Origin: Diphasiastrum complanatum
Lineage: Eukaryota; Streptophyta; Lycopodiopsida; Lycopodiales; Lycopodiaceae
Length of the DNA stretch: 64,000 nt
Assembly: GCA_029204225.1 (NCBI GenBank)
Contig: CM055095.1
Coordinates: 27,904,845 to 27,968,844 of the forward strand
Direction: 5' to 3'
The position numbers and the translations under genes are program-made. Below are positions 11,001 through 20,504 of the stretch, piece after piece. Below the pieces are notes generated by a model. It searched no databases, was not told the DNA's origin, and worked only from the letters and a program-made list of their open reading frames with translations. The first letter of the stretch is position 1. Every line of letters begins with the position of its first letter.

Positions 11001-14000
11001 CATTCAAAAGACAATGGATAGATTCATAAAAATGAAAATTTCGCCCAACTTCACTACACTATCATTGTAGTTTTTGCATTAACACAACTATCATTTAAGA
11101 CTATATGCTTGTTGTTGGTAGTTCAATTCTTGATCTTTGCTTCCATGACCACTTGCTATCCAACTATATCCCTTCTTTTGTACTTTTTCAACTTTGTAGG
11201 TGTTTAAGGTGCAACAGCACCACCTACCACATGGAGGCAAAAGGCCTCACAAGTTAAACAGACTACCTATTATACGTCAAAATTGTGTGGTGTCTCCTGG
11301 TACTAGTCTTTTGAGGGGGCCCGCACACAATCGGGGGTGGCAAGGAGGATGAGGTGGGATCCCAATACTCATCCCATGTGGCCCCAATCCCAAGTTTTTC
11401 AAACAAGGGGCATCACTACACTGTTTTGTTGAGAAACTTGTCAAGTAGAGCCTTCAAACCTATGATTTGCCTTTGCTTGTGCTCTTCTAGGGACAACTCT
11501 TGCCTTTGCTATACCTACTTGCTTGTATCAAGGTGGGCCCTAGGAATTTGGGTAAAGTATAGCAAGCAAGCAGATTCAAGATTTATTCGATACTCTTCTT
11601 TGCATACATGCCTGGCATATGCTTGCATCCTAAAATGGCTTGTGACTATTTACAACATCACATTTCTATATCAATATTATAACATACATAGCAAAAAGTG
11701 CTAACAATCTTCAAGCTTCTTGAATCCACCAACAAATTGGATATAGCAATTCAAATTATCATATTAATGATATTCACTTGTTATTAGTTCAAGATTTTCT
11801 TTTAGCTAGAGCATCATTATAGTTGTTAAGCCTATTAGTAAGTTATCGATATCCAAACTGCTCATTTGTGCCATGGCCTAGTTACTTTACTCATAATTGT
11901 GCTAGTTTGTTTGTTGAAATTCAACAATCTATAAAACACATGCACTTCTGGGTTATATGTCATGTCACTGCAGGGCCTTATTCCTAGAGCGCAAGAGCTA
12001 TTGAAACTTGGAGGTTCCTTTTTTTTGGCTTTCTGGCCTTTGATATTTGCAAGCCTTGCAGCATTCATTGCATTGTATATAGTAAGCTCTCTAACCCCCA
12101 TATACCTTCAAAGCCTTATGATTATTGCATATCAATAAAAGGCAATGTTTTTTATGTTAGAAGTGATGTTTGGAAATGAAAGGCAAGGTGCATTCACGCT
12201 ATGGTTGTAGGTAAGAAAATGGTAAATCACAATTTATGAAATAGCTGTAGGCTCTTCTTTTCCAAAGCACTCTATTCAATCATGCATACTAGAAAAGCAC
12301 AAAGGTGTAATCCATCTCTTTCAAGTGAAGACATATTGGTTTTTGTTACCCCATCTCGGCTTTCATCTGGCAAGTACTTTCCTTTGCACAAATTTACCTT
12401 CACCCAATGAATTCTCTCTTAGAGAAACACTTGGTAAAGAAAATGTGTATGGCTTCAAAGGGATCTTTGTAAATTTGTAATAATGCTTTTATCGTGCTAT
12501 TAACTTTAGCTCGCAGCTGTTTGTTGATGAGTTTGTCATGGCCTTCAAACATGATACAAATTTTCACTTGGATACTTTTGCTTCACAGCTTACGTTAAAC
12601 TTGTTTTTGTGCCTAGCTTGATCATGATTTAGCATGAGTCCTCTTTTGATTGACTAGTATGTTGATCCTATTATCATGTTTCTGTCCAAACTTCTTGCTT
12701 GAACTTCTTTTCTATTTACTAATAGTTAATGTCTTCGCTTTATTTCTGTAGACTTGCATAATGTCATTGGTACAATTGGAGGTTGAGATCTGAGGAGATC
12801 CATGCCATCCAACTTTTAGATTGAAAGCCCAGTGTTCACATTCTGTGATGTTTCATTTTGATGTGAATGCAAGCAATGTGAATGTAGGATTCAGGCTATG
12901 GACCTCTTGCTGCCTTATTGGATTCACATACTAGCCCTATGAGCAATGTGGCCATGAGCTCAAATACGATTGCTGCTTGAATCTAGAGTATTTTCATCGC
13001 TCAATTTGTCTTATAACTATTTTGCTTTGAACCTTGATTTGTGAGTGTACCATGCACTTCAAAGGCAAGCATGAGCCTTCCATGATTGCCTATGATAAGG
13101 AGAAGCTTGTTCTTATCATTGGCTAGTTTCAACTAACAAGCTTGGAAGACTCTCACATTTCTATGAATCTCCTTAAGCAAGCAAGAAGAAGAAGCACAAA
13201 AGGAGAAGAAGAAAGAAGAGAGAGGCAAGAAGAAGAAGAAGCAAGGAGTAGAAGAAGAAGTTGTCTATTCTTTTGGTTCCGTGAATAGTACAAAAGGATG
13301 ATGTGGCCATGGAAATATTCAAGGTTAGCACATTCTGGATACATTGAAAAAAGTAATCAACACTCACTTCTCTCCCAAGATTTCTTGTTATCAACTAGCG
13401 TGATGATGTTTTTGTGATAGAGCAACTACTTGCCCTGACCGACAACAACGCCTATAGAGGTGACTACGAACTCATTGCGTTCTAGTCCATGTAAGGCCCC
13501 ATTATATATCTTCTCTAGCTTTTGATCTAGGCTTGAATCATCCTTTAAATTCCATTGCAATCCGCAATTTTTATTGTGTGAAGAATTAAGATGTGATAGG
13601 TATTTGTCTACAACAATCAACTATCCCTTTCCACTAGTAGATACCACCTCTGTGTATGTCGTGGAGGTAAAGAGCTACGTGAAATTTATTCAAGGATGTC
13701 ATGTAGCAGCCGTGAAAGTGATTGTTCTAGAAAAATGCTGGTATCACCCTCATGTCTCATACCATATTTGCACTCCATGTTCTGGAATGCGTTTTGGATC
13801 ACTTTTAGAAACCCCGGAACATGCCCCGAAACCAGTGTTTTCATTTGGTATTATGATGTAGAAACGGTCTGAAGTGTTAGTGTTTGAAATCAAGCTTTAT
13901 TTGTTTTTTTACTTAATCTGTTTTTAAGAGATTTTTTTTTTTTGAGTTTAAAATTTTTGTAAAAAAAAAAGGTGCTCCAGAGTGCTTGTTTTGGAATGCA

Positions 14001-17000
14001 CATGCAGCTACATCTGTCTCGTTATTCATATTAGGCACGAAAATACATAATGGTGCCAAACTCTTCTCTTATGCTAGTGTGAAGAGTCATAAATGGCCAC
14101 CCTCTTCAAGTTTGCTTTATAACTTACCTATATTAATAATGAGTGGATAAGAGACCCTAAAACTACGTCACAACTTGCAGACTATGTGCCATAATATCAT
14201 AGTTGCACAAAAACGTGTTTCTGGAGAAAAACGTTTCTAGAAACGCGTTTCTGGATTCAGAATCTCTGGCAAAAAAAAAAAAGATATCAAAAAATCAATA
14301 GGCATTGACAAAATCCAGTAGGAATTGATGCACCTAAACTGGACCACACTGTACCCGAAACATTCGGCAACTCACATAAATTTACTGCCCTCAATTAATG
14401 CTTTAATTTGATACCCATATTGTCCACAAAAGTAAGATTAAAAAAACTAAAGAAAAAATGTTTCTGAGAAACGCTGTCCCAAACCAGAAACGCGTTTCAG
14501 AAACTCGTTTCTGAACGCGTTTCTGGATGCGTTTCTAGAAACGCAGTGCAACTATGTGTCATATGTAGGCTGCACAATAGCTTGATCATGCCCTCTTTTG
14601 TGTGATGCAAGAAGTTGCTCTTGTAGATCCAAAGAATATCATAGAAGAGTCCCGAATCGATAGAACCAACGGTTTCTCTATTCAACATAATTCAACAAGT
14701 TCTACAAGCTCACATGTAAAAAACCGATTGACCACGAATCTAACAAATCAGCATTTTAACATTCGACATCAACTAACATCTTGAAAATAATAATGGTTGA
14801 AAAAAAATCTAACTCTACTCGCCTGGAGTGTATGGATCAACAAATCTGCATACAGGTAATGAAAAATAAGTTAAGAGGACACAATCAGCCTCTCAAACAT
14901 GATCCATCAGGGGTGTCATAGCATTTGCTGTGCGCTATTATCTATGCGTCATCTATGCATTAGATAATTGACGGTCTAAGACTTTGTGGTAAGGTAGAAG
15001 CTCGGTTGCGTAATTTGTTATGTTGGGTACATCCAAGAAATGAAATCACTAGTTTGCTAAGTTGTGGACCCACAATTTTCATTTGAAATCTTCATCTGAG
15101 TTATAGCATCTAGTTTGTGCTAATTTTTTCTATCTTTAGTGGTTCATTTTGCCTATTAGTTCTACTTTTTAGTGAGGTTTCGAGCAACTCGAAGTGACAG
15201 AATGCAAAATTTTCATTCTTCGTCTATGAGGAAGTAGGGACTTTATCTAGTTGGATTTGCTCGCCTTCATCATGACCAGTGTATGCCCTTCATCTCTGAA
15301 CAAGCGAATGTATCAAGGCTAATGTGGATGTATGGTTCTGCATGAGACTGAAGCTACTCTTGGGCATTGACTAAGTGAATAGAGTTGCAGCATTTGGTCC
15401 ACGTTGTGCATGATAGAGTTGATGGTTTGAGACTTTGTGGGTGGATTCGACAAGGTTGAATGCTGTACACTTCATTGATGAAATCCTTTTGGCTACATCA
15501 ACTCATTAAATGTAAGTTGTTCATATGTCTTGGAGGCAATCAAATGTAAATACATCGTAACCCCCCTCTTCAGTTTCTGGTGAGTAGTGCAAGTGAGCCC
15601 ATGTGGCCTTGAACTCAAGCTAGTGGTTGAGATGCCCATAAGCAAGCACGTACTTTGTGTAGCTTGGCTCCATCATAGCTAGGAGCCTACATGCCCTTGC
15701 ATTATTGAGTCCATCACTTGAATCTTGAAGCTTAAGGTATATTCCTTTGTATTTGGTGTCCATCATCTCCAGAAAGTTCTCTCTAGCTTTTATGGCTCTA
15801 GTAGTAGTTATGATGCTCCATTCTTAGGCCTACAATTCTGTCATGCCATCAGAGGTCTTGTTGTTTCTATGATCCCATGATTGCATGTGATCACTTTTGT
15901 GCATCAAGAGAAAAGGAAAAAAATTGTATCTGATTCTGTTGAAGATCAGGGTCTTCTTCTGCAGGCTCGACCAAACATGAGAGGACACATATCTTCTACA
16001 ATGATCAGATCAAGGTGCACTTAATACAATTTAAGAGCACTTATCAAGATGAAAACAACTGTATTGAATGTCGCAAAACAACCTAATCAGAAAACAGAGT
16101 TCAAGAAGCAATTTGCTCACTATCCTGATGGAGTTGCAAAGGAGAGTGAGGAAAGCACAAGGCAATTTGAGTTATTGTCCGTTGCATTGGCTACACAATC
16201 CACTTGTGGTGGACAGTACAAAGATTATGGAGCCTCAAAGCATATGAGCTTACTACTGGAGGGGTAAAGGTCATTAAGAATGTCCTCTATGTGCCTGGTT
16301 TGGCCAAGAACCTGCTTTTAGTCGGTGCTATCACCAAATAGAACATGAAGGTTGAGTTTGAAGAGTAAATGTGTTCAGTGAAGGACAAAGACCACAATCA
16401 AAAGTTTGTAGTGAAAGGATTGCAAGAGGATGATTGTACACAACCATTCCTAGTCAACAAGCTTTTATTTAGCTAAGCATGTAGATCAAGATAAATTGTG
16501 GCATGAGAGGTATGGCTATCTAAGTTACCCAAGCTTACAACTGCCTAAAAAGCACGCATAATAGATGTTGACCTTTCCTCCTAGCTATCTAAGTTACCCA
16601 AGCTTACAACTGCCTAAAAAGCACGCATAATAGATGTCGACCTTTCCTCCTAGAAGCATGCTCAAAGAAAAGGGGTTACCAAATCCCTTTTGAGCTGAAG
16701 CAGTCTATAGTGTTGTATTCTTGTAGACTTGTTGAATAGAGGCCCAATAGAAGCAGTTGAGGAATCTACACCTGAAGAGGCATTTGCTGGCAACAAGGCC
16801 AAAGTGGGGCTCGTAATGTTGTTTGTTACAACTTACATGCGTGTACCTAAGGATATGAGGAAAAAGCTTGATGCCAAGTCAAGTAAGTGCATATTCATGG
16901 GTTACCATAAGGAGGAACAGTTACTTACTTTATGATCTCAAGAGTAGGAAGAAAATCCTAAGTCGAGATGTGATCTTTGATGAAGATCACTAACCTTGGT

Positions 17001-18486
17001 TCAAGAAAATGAGAAACATGTAACCAGCGAGTTCATACTCGTCATACATTCAGAGATGAGGCAATTGGCCAAGAATCCCAAGAGTATAGGTAGTAAATAA
17101 AGACTCAAGTAAGCAAAAGGGTGTGCCAACACATGGAAACCACCTTCCTCACCAACTAAGAAGCTATCAAGGCGGTATTAGCAAACAATCAAGGAGGGGA
17201 AAATACTTGAAGAAGGTGAAAGTAGTGATCAAGGAGCAAGGAGATCTCATCGGCAACTACAACATCAAGATAGACAAGAGACAAACTTTTGCTCTTATGA
17301 ATGCTGTTGTGAATTTACAGAAGCCTCATTCATTCCAAGGAGCAGTTCAGAAGGAATTATGCAAAATCTCATTGTAGGAGATGACTCCATGGAGAATAAC
17401 ACTTGGGAATTGGAGAAATACCAGACGGAAGGCAACCTACTGGTAGCAAATGGTCTATAAGCTGTTATTTTCAATCTCCCGAAGGGGACTTATCCCTATA
17501 TTTGGGCATAAGCATAGTGAGGGGAAACTTTCGACAACATATGTCGTCATCGTTAGAGATCTAATCACTTCATTGAACCTTTTGCTTTGTTTTTCTACTT
17601 TTGTCAAGTTTTTGCTTGTTTTGTAAATTTATAAAAAGTGTTGTTTAATCCAAGTTTTGATCCGTTTTGTATGTTTCTTGCATATTGTTTCGTCGAACCC
17701 TTCCAGGGTCAAACTGGACTTCTAAAAGAATAATACACTGACGCTTCCTAGACAGAGGAGCAGATGGGAATCAGATCTTTCCGCAATACCTAGATTGAAA
17801 CCTATCACATAGCCTTTGGGGCAGCTTCACATATCTTCTCATCAGCTGTGATTCCCAAAACAGGACAGGATTTGGTGCAACATATCATATTCCATTATCC
17901 ATTATATTGTGAAAGTAGAGAAAGATATCATTGCGTTTCCATGATCAGCCAGTCATCCTTTGTTCCCTTGATTTCATATGAGGATCGAAGGTGTTTAGCA
18001 CCAATGATCCTAGAGATGTTCTGTCTTCGGAGTCAGTCATGTTGCTCTACATATAACAAATCCCAAATGCAGATTACCTCCTTTTCCTTGAGATGTCGAT
18101 CTTGGACTGAGGCAGAGATTGACTTTGAGGGAAATGCAGATATTCTGCGGAGACACCAAGACCGGAGGCAATGTTGACGAAGCTTGAGACCTTCTGCACC
18201 ATGAGCTAGCCATCGATGCACATCTAGTTGCTGACACACATGTCAGAGATGCATCATTCTTGTCCTAGGCTTTCAGAGATAGTAGATAGTCTAGAGTAAT
18301 ATTGCTCTTGTTGTTATTTCATTTAGCTTTATCATGTCTTACATAGATGTCTCACGATTATCACATTAGTTTTGTGTCACTTTCATTTTCTGTTTTTAGA
18401 TGGAGATGTATTACTCTCGCACAGGGGAATCATACTTGGAATGTATTTTTTCGGTCTTATTTACTGTTGGGTACTCTAAAGACAAT

Positions 18487-18562
<76 letters not shown>

Positions 18563-19948
18563 ATTTGAGTATTCTTGGTTGTTTCATCATTAGAGCTTAG
18601 ATGAAATAGAAGCTTTTATTTGTGTCTTATAGTTTGATACATGCAATGTGTGTAAATTGACCTTATTTAGTGAAACATTTTTTGCAAGCTAATACATTGA
18701 CGTTGGGGATATAATTCTTAAAAATCTGGTCCCATAGGCTGTTGTAAGTAAGCATTAATAGAGCTATACTGTTCTCCTTGTTTTGTGGAGTTTGGCGTGT
18801 CAGACTTCAGCCTTAAATCCTCCTGATATTGCATTTTTTCACTTTGGCAACATCCCAGTGTGAGCTAGAGCTATTTATTTTTGAGTGTCACGAGGTTTAG
18901 TCTCAACACTTACCCCAAGGCAAGTCTATATCCAAGCAGTGAATAAGCAGCATGCTACTTGCTGCTGGACATTATAGAGTTTATGGCTGAACTGCAATCA
19001 AACGAACTGCTTGTAAGAGTGCTGAAGTTATTAAAACCATGTTTGTAAGGGTAATCTTTTTCACTATCTTTATTCCTTCCTCCGGTCTAGCATGCACCGT
19101 TTTAAAGTGTCTCTTGATAAGGAAATTGATACTCTTTTATTTCACTTGCAGACTGGCATCGTAGGCTATCTATTTTTTCAAAATTCCCATGATACCACAA
19201 ATTTTTTGAGGAACTCATTGCTATAATTAATTTTTATGAGGTTTAGTCATAGAATCAATGAACCGTGGGCGGTTCACCACGGTTCTGAGAACCGTACAGT
19301 GAACCGTACGGTTCTCAGAAATTTTAACCTGGAACCGTGGTGAACCGTACAGGTAATTAATTAATTGATTAGTTAATTTTTTTTTGTCCCACCCTCAAAA
19401 ATGGCCCAAAAAAATGCCAGAAAAATGCCAAAAAAATACCAGAAAAATGCCAAACAGTGATCTCTGGAAACAGGTCAGTACTGTGATGTTTTTCATAGTG
19501 AAACAGGTCAGTACTGTGATGTTCTAACAGTCATGACTCCTACTTCTCATGTTCGTTGACTCCTACTTGATCTGCACTTTTATAAAAAAAAAAAAACAAA
19601 AAACAGTACATACTAAATAAGGGGGGAAAGTAATTAATAGATTAATTAATTATTATTTAGATGAACCGTACCATGGTTCAAGGAACCGTGGTACGGTTCC
19701 TTCCACGGTTCCCAGGACCCACGATTCTGGGAACCGTGGGTTCTATGGGTTTAGTTTACTTTTAGGATTTCAGAATCTAATGTTGCTAATGTGTGGCCAT
19801 ATGATTTCAGTATTTTGGAGCCACCTTCATACATGCTGGCAACAGCTCTCAAGTATATCGTCCACCTTATGTGGATCCATACAAGTTACTCGAAGAGGAA
19901 GTCTTGCCGCCAGAGTTAGGCCCATCAAGTGTCCCGTTTCTTCAATAA
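2356..19948 (+). CDS. Four-exon host gene: putative plastid-targeted single-pass membrane protein, family unnamed here
   Basis: The coding sequence joins 2356-2728, 4174-4436, 11974-12081 and 19811-19948 (882 nt, 293 aa). Intron 1 is phase 1 and introns 2 and 3 are phase 0. Every junction has GT..AG ends and keeps one open frame from ATG to TAA. Residues 1-85 are rich in Ser, Thr, Pro and His with almost no acidic residues, like a chloroplast transit peptide. Residues about 125-212 are soluble, charged and Ser-rich. Residues about 226-250 form one hydrophobic segment spanning the exon 3/4 junction. The tail contains YVDPYKLLEEE. I recognise the general look of a conserved plant organellar membrane protein but cannot name it. 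The 7.5-kb and 7.7-kb introns are loaded with transposons. The frame is intact, so it is probably a live gene. Expression evidence cannot be seen here. Confidence 0.82.
3226..3237 (-). promoter_or_regulatory. Retrotransposon primer-binding site (minus-oriented element)
   Basis: The + strand reads GCTCTGATACCA, the exact complement of TGGTATCAGAGC, the initiator-tRNA PBS of plant LTR elements. It is followed directly by TGTTAG, the expected LTR terminus of an element transcribed leftwards. No intact gag follows on the left, so this is a relic. Confidence 0.8.
3267..3339 (-). tRNA. tRNA-like sequence, probable pseudogene or TE-embedded copy
   Basis: Read right to left, 73 nt fold as a cloverleaf. 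The acceptor stem is GGGCGGA/TCTGTCC with 7 pairs, two of them G:U. The D stem is GCTC/GAGC. The T arm is a perfect CTAGG-TTCGAAT-CCTAG, and the discriminator is A. The anticodon arm is poor: it has a mismatch, position 33 is not T, and alternative registers give CAG or AGT as anticodon. The D loop lacks the usual GG. It sits 30 bp from a PBS inside LTR-like DNA in intron 1. Isotype cannot be assigned, and a decayed tRNA or tRNA-derived repeat is most likely. Confidence 0.6.
3417..3800 (+). mobile_element. Plus-oriented LTR, probably Copia type
   Basis: It begins TGTTAGGAATTA directly after a purine run TTAAGGGGAA (PPT-like, 3407-3416) and plausibly ends ..TTCTATCA (384 bp). Inside are a TATA-like TCTATAAGAG near 3650 and a pyrimidine-rich TTCTTCCTCTTG stretch typical of the R/U5 region. 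No partner LTR or coding region is next to it, so it is a remnant of a truncated element. The 3' end is an estimate. Confidence 0.6.
3812..3975 (-). repeat. Fragment of LTR family B
   Basis: About 160 bp matches 9487-9650 almost throughout (for example ATCTATCTATAGCAAAA and GAATTAGCACA). The second copy belongs to a TGTTAG...CTAACA LTR next to a PBS, so this is a truncated LTR end in the same orientation. Confidence 0.75.
4174..4436 (+). CDS. Host gene exon 2
   Basis: The acceptor is TGTCCAG|GTGAGG and the donor is GAT|GTGAGT. Its first two bases complete the Gly codon begun by exon 1. It encodes a charged segment including PPETLFMRELKRRGM, then a Ser/Thr-rich linker, ending at ..ALNSEGLD. 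Reading past the donor meets a stop within about 25 nt. This is residues 125-212 of the product. Confidence 0.8.
4781..4842. repeat. (CT)31 microsatellite
   Basis: Uninterrupted CT dinucleotides over 62 bp. It directly precedes the region where LINE copy 1 begins and may be the TC tail of an earlier LINE insertion. Confidence 0.95.
5340..5768 (+). pseudogene. Pro/Ser-rich 5' part of LINE ORF1
   Basis: A 142-codon frame, almost entirely Pro, Ala, Ser and Leu, starts in the LINE 5' region. It has no recognised fold. Directly downstream, after a stop, begins the recognisable ORF1 C-terminal part, so this is best read as the low-complexity N-terminal region of ORF1 rather than a separate gene. 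An alternative is plain low-complexity DNA without coding function. Confidence 0.4.
5780..6125 (+). pseudogene. LINE ORF1 C-terminal domain remnant
   Basis: In frame are ANTLEAAKGFLESTLG, a stretch with NATLIIRFTSLESRRDALRC, and DDLTYI*VEERRKAFQEAR. This matches the pattern of plant L1-clade ORF1, with an RRM-like strand followed by a basic helix of the ERRK..F..AR type. An in-frame stop interrupts it near 6020 and another follows near 6096. The protein would chaperone LINE RNA. It is now inactive. Confidence 0.6.
6170..6910 (+). pseudogene. LINE ORF2 with internal deletion: endonuclease start fused to post-RT region
   Basis: A 246-codon frame. Residues 1-95 begin the apurinic-type endonuclease: LQIGFWNCNDI (the strand with the catalytic Asn), LLFMETHE (catalytic Glu) and GSGGVACLYRE. 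At about residue 100 the text jumps to VPSYTYLGTLFTG, a motif found after the RT palm in plant LINEs. It then runs through TIVSPTTLYALAAWCTG and SRMIRAKPSVPH. The rest of the endonuclease and the whole RT core, some 600 residues, are absent. The junction is in frame, so the ORF looks intact although it cannot be functional. Confidence 0.78.
7230..7615 (+). pseudogene. LINE ORF2 C terminus with RT-associated zinc-binding motif
   Basis: Reading frames here give CQQCSLGAVETEEHFIFICP, the Cys/His signature of the zinc-binding domain at the C terminus of plant LINE reverse transcriptases. They continue with YEIRERYYCLF and an acidic/Ser tail (DSDDDDEDEDT) to a stop at 7615. A frameshift separates it from the preceding segment. 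The homologous end in LINE copy 2 is at 17860-18177. Confidence 0.72.
7994..8045 (+). repeat. LINE 3' end: AATAAA followed by (TTTC)n(TC)n tail
   Basis: AATAAAG is followed by CTTTCTTTCTTTC and then TC dinucleotides to 8045, where unique DNA resumes. LINE copy 2 ends the same way, so the TC run behaves as the element's tail. Confidence 0.8.
9247..9663 (-). mobile_element. LTR family B with primer-binding site
   Basis: The + strand TTTGATACCA (complement of TGGTATCAAA) at 9249-9258 abuts TGTTAG at 9259. The LTR runs to CTAACA at 9663 (405 bp), with 6-bp terminal inverted repeats. The PBS on the left shows this is the 5' LTR of an element transcribed leftwards. Its internal part (about 8460-9246) shows no coding frame. 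Confidence 0.7.
11974..12081 (+). CDS. Host gene exon 3 (start of membrane segment)
   Basis: Exactly 36 codons between CACTGCAG|GGC and ATA|GTAAGC, phase 0 on both sides. It encodes GLIPRAQELLKLGG followed by a hydrophobic run FFLAFWPLIFASLAAFIALYI. The octameric T run (TTTTTTTT) inside is in frame as FFL. The acceptor and donor are both close to consensus. Confidence 0.85.
13170..13262. repeat. Purine-rich GAA/GAAG low-complexity tract
   Basis: Imperfect repeats of AAGAAG and AGAAGAAG over about 90 bp. Reading frames through it give runs of Lys/Arg/Glu or, on the other strand, Leu/Ser, and are not genes. Confidence 0.85.
14198..14556. mobile_element. hAT-like non-autonomous element with palindromic ends (member 1)
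   Basis: Perfect 11-bp terminal inverted repeats CATAGTTGCAC / GTGCAACTATG enclose 359 bp. Subterminal regions carry repeats of the palindrome GAAACGCGTTTC (for example 14240-14251, with a cluster at 14485-14550). Flanking 8-mers CATAATAT and TGTCATAT agree at 5 of 8 positions, a weak 8-bp target duplication. The interior (about 14318-14435) is homologous to the reverse complement of 20585-20715 in member 2. No ORF is present. Confidence 0.78.
15960..17400 (+). pseudogene. Copia gag-pre-integrase / protease / integrase fragment
   Basis: Pieces in order are a gag C terminus (16049-16265), a protease-like YKDYGASKHMS, then KVIKNVLYVPGLAKNLLLVG and LWHERYGYLSYPSL (the pre-integrase domain), then AFAGNKAKVGLVMLF and KSSKCIFMGYHKEE from the integrase C-terminal region (about 16730-16930). 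Many stops and frameshifts are present, and the integrase core is missing. It lies in sense orientation inside intron 3. Confidence 0.75.
16516..16653. repeat. 69-bp tandem duplication inside the Copia fragment
   Basis: 16516-16584 and 16585-16653 are identical apart from one base (T16569 versus C16638). The unit is 23 codons long and covers the pre-integrase segment YLSYPSLQL. The near identity marks a recent event in an otherwise old relic. Confidence 0.9.
17848..18558 (+). mobile_element. LINE copy 2, 3' fragment with (TC)34 tail
   Basis: The frame 17848-18177 is recognisably the same C terminus as LINE copy 1: YEDRRCLAPMILEMF against YEDPRCVALMVREMF, and QMQITSFSLRCRS against QLQITSFFSRRRS. 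The zinc-binding Cys residues are partly lost. A shared 3'UTR follows, then AATAAA (18484-18489) and an uninterrupted (TC)34 (18491-18558). It is truncated at its 5' end, as is usual for LINEs. Confidence 0.8.
19248..19747. mobile_element. hAT-like non-autonomous element with 8-bp target duplication (member 3)
   Basis: 500 bp bounded by CATAGAATC and GGGTTCTATG and flanked by identical 8-mers GGTTTAGT at 19240-19247 and 19748-19755. Subterminal arrays of GAACCGT/ACGGTTC include the palindrome GAACCGTACGGTTC (19301-19314). The 8-bp duplication is the hallmark of hAT transposition. No ORF is present. It lies 63 bp upstream of the last coding exon of the host gene. Confidence 0.88.
19811..19948 (+). 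CDS. Host gene exon 4 (end of membrane segment and C-terminal tail)
   Basis: The acceptor is TGATTTCAG|TATTTT, phase 0. It encodes YFGATFIHAGN, then RPPYVDPYKLLEEE, and ends VPFLQ with TAA at 19946-19948. It joins exon 3 without disturbing the membrane segment. The 3'UTR probably continues to about 20,290, where AT-rich possible polyadenylation signals lie (for example CATATAAATTC near 20275). Confidence 0.85.
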   Translation, partial: YFGATFIHAGNSSQVYRPPYVDPYKLLEEEVLPPELGPSSVPFLQ

Positions 19949-20504
19949 TCTCAAATTGACATGGTGATGAAAGTGACCACTGATCACTTTTTGTTTGCAG
20001 AAATCAGCAATCATGGTCATCTGTCTGACTACATAAATTCATATGATATGGAGGATTATTTTTTGTATGCTAATTAGCAAGCTGCTCACCACTCTAAAGG
20101 GAGGATGGAGAATGTACAAAATGCAGTCTGTTTTGAGTATTCAGTTGTAAGCTATCCTATGTTTGTGAAGTGTAACATGTAGCCTCTTTGTACCATTGGG
20201 ATCTTCAAACAATGCTGTTTTATGCAGGATACTTTGTTTATCTCTTCAATGCCTTCAACGTTGTATAGAATTTCCATATAAATTCTTTTTAAGGCAGTCC
20301 AATGTTTTTGTTGGTTTCATGCTTTTCCCTTAGATAGTCCTTGGTGTTGAAAATTGAAATGAAGGCTGGTTGGCCGGTAGCCAACAAGCTTCAAGGTATG
20401 TGAAACATTGGTGAACAGGTTTATGTATATCAAAATCACCTTTCTTTGATAGCTTATAGCTTTTACGAGTTAAGCCGCAAGAGTCTTTCATCCTTACTAG
20501 AAAC

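Larger units (their letters stand above)
4437..11973 (+). other. Host gene intron 2 (7537 bp, TE-bearing)
   Basis: GT (4437) to AG (11973). It contains the (CT)31 array, LINE copy 1 and LTR family B with its PBS. Stretches 8046-9246 and 9664-11973 hold no recognisable gene. 10204-10260 includes a GAGGGGGAG purine tract that could be a PPT of a lost element. Confidence 0.7.
12082..19810 (+). other. Host gene intron 3 (7729 bp, TE-bearing)
   Basis: GTAAGC to ATTTCAG. It holds a GAA-rich tract (13170-13262), a hAT-like element (14198-14556), a Copia fragment (about 15960-17400), LINE copy 2 (17848-18558) and the hAT-like element at 19248-19747. The stretches 12090-13160, 13270-14190, 14560-15950 and 18560-19240 show no recognisable feature. 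Confidence 0.7.

Noticed and set aside
11862-12101. Minus-strand 79-codon frame
   Set aside because: It overlaps host exon 3 in antisense and has no family signature, while the plus-strand exon has proper splice sites and phase.
14240-14550. Palindromic AAACGCGTTT repeats as a regulatory cluster
   Set aside because: They are explained by the ends of a hAT-like element with terminal inverted repeats and related copies at 19248 and 20505.
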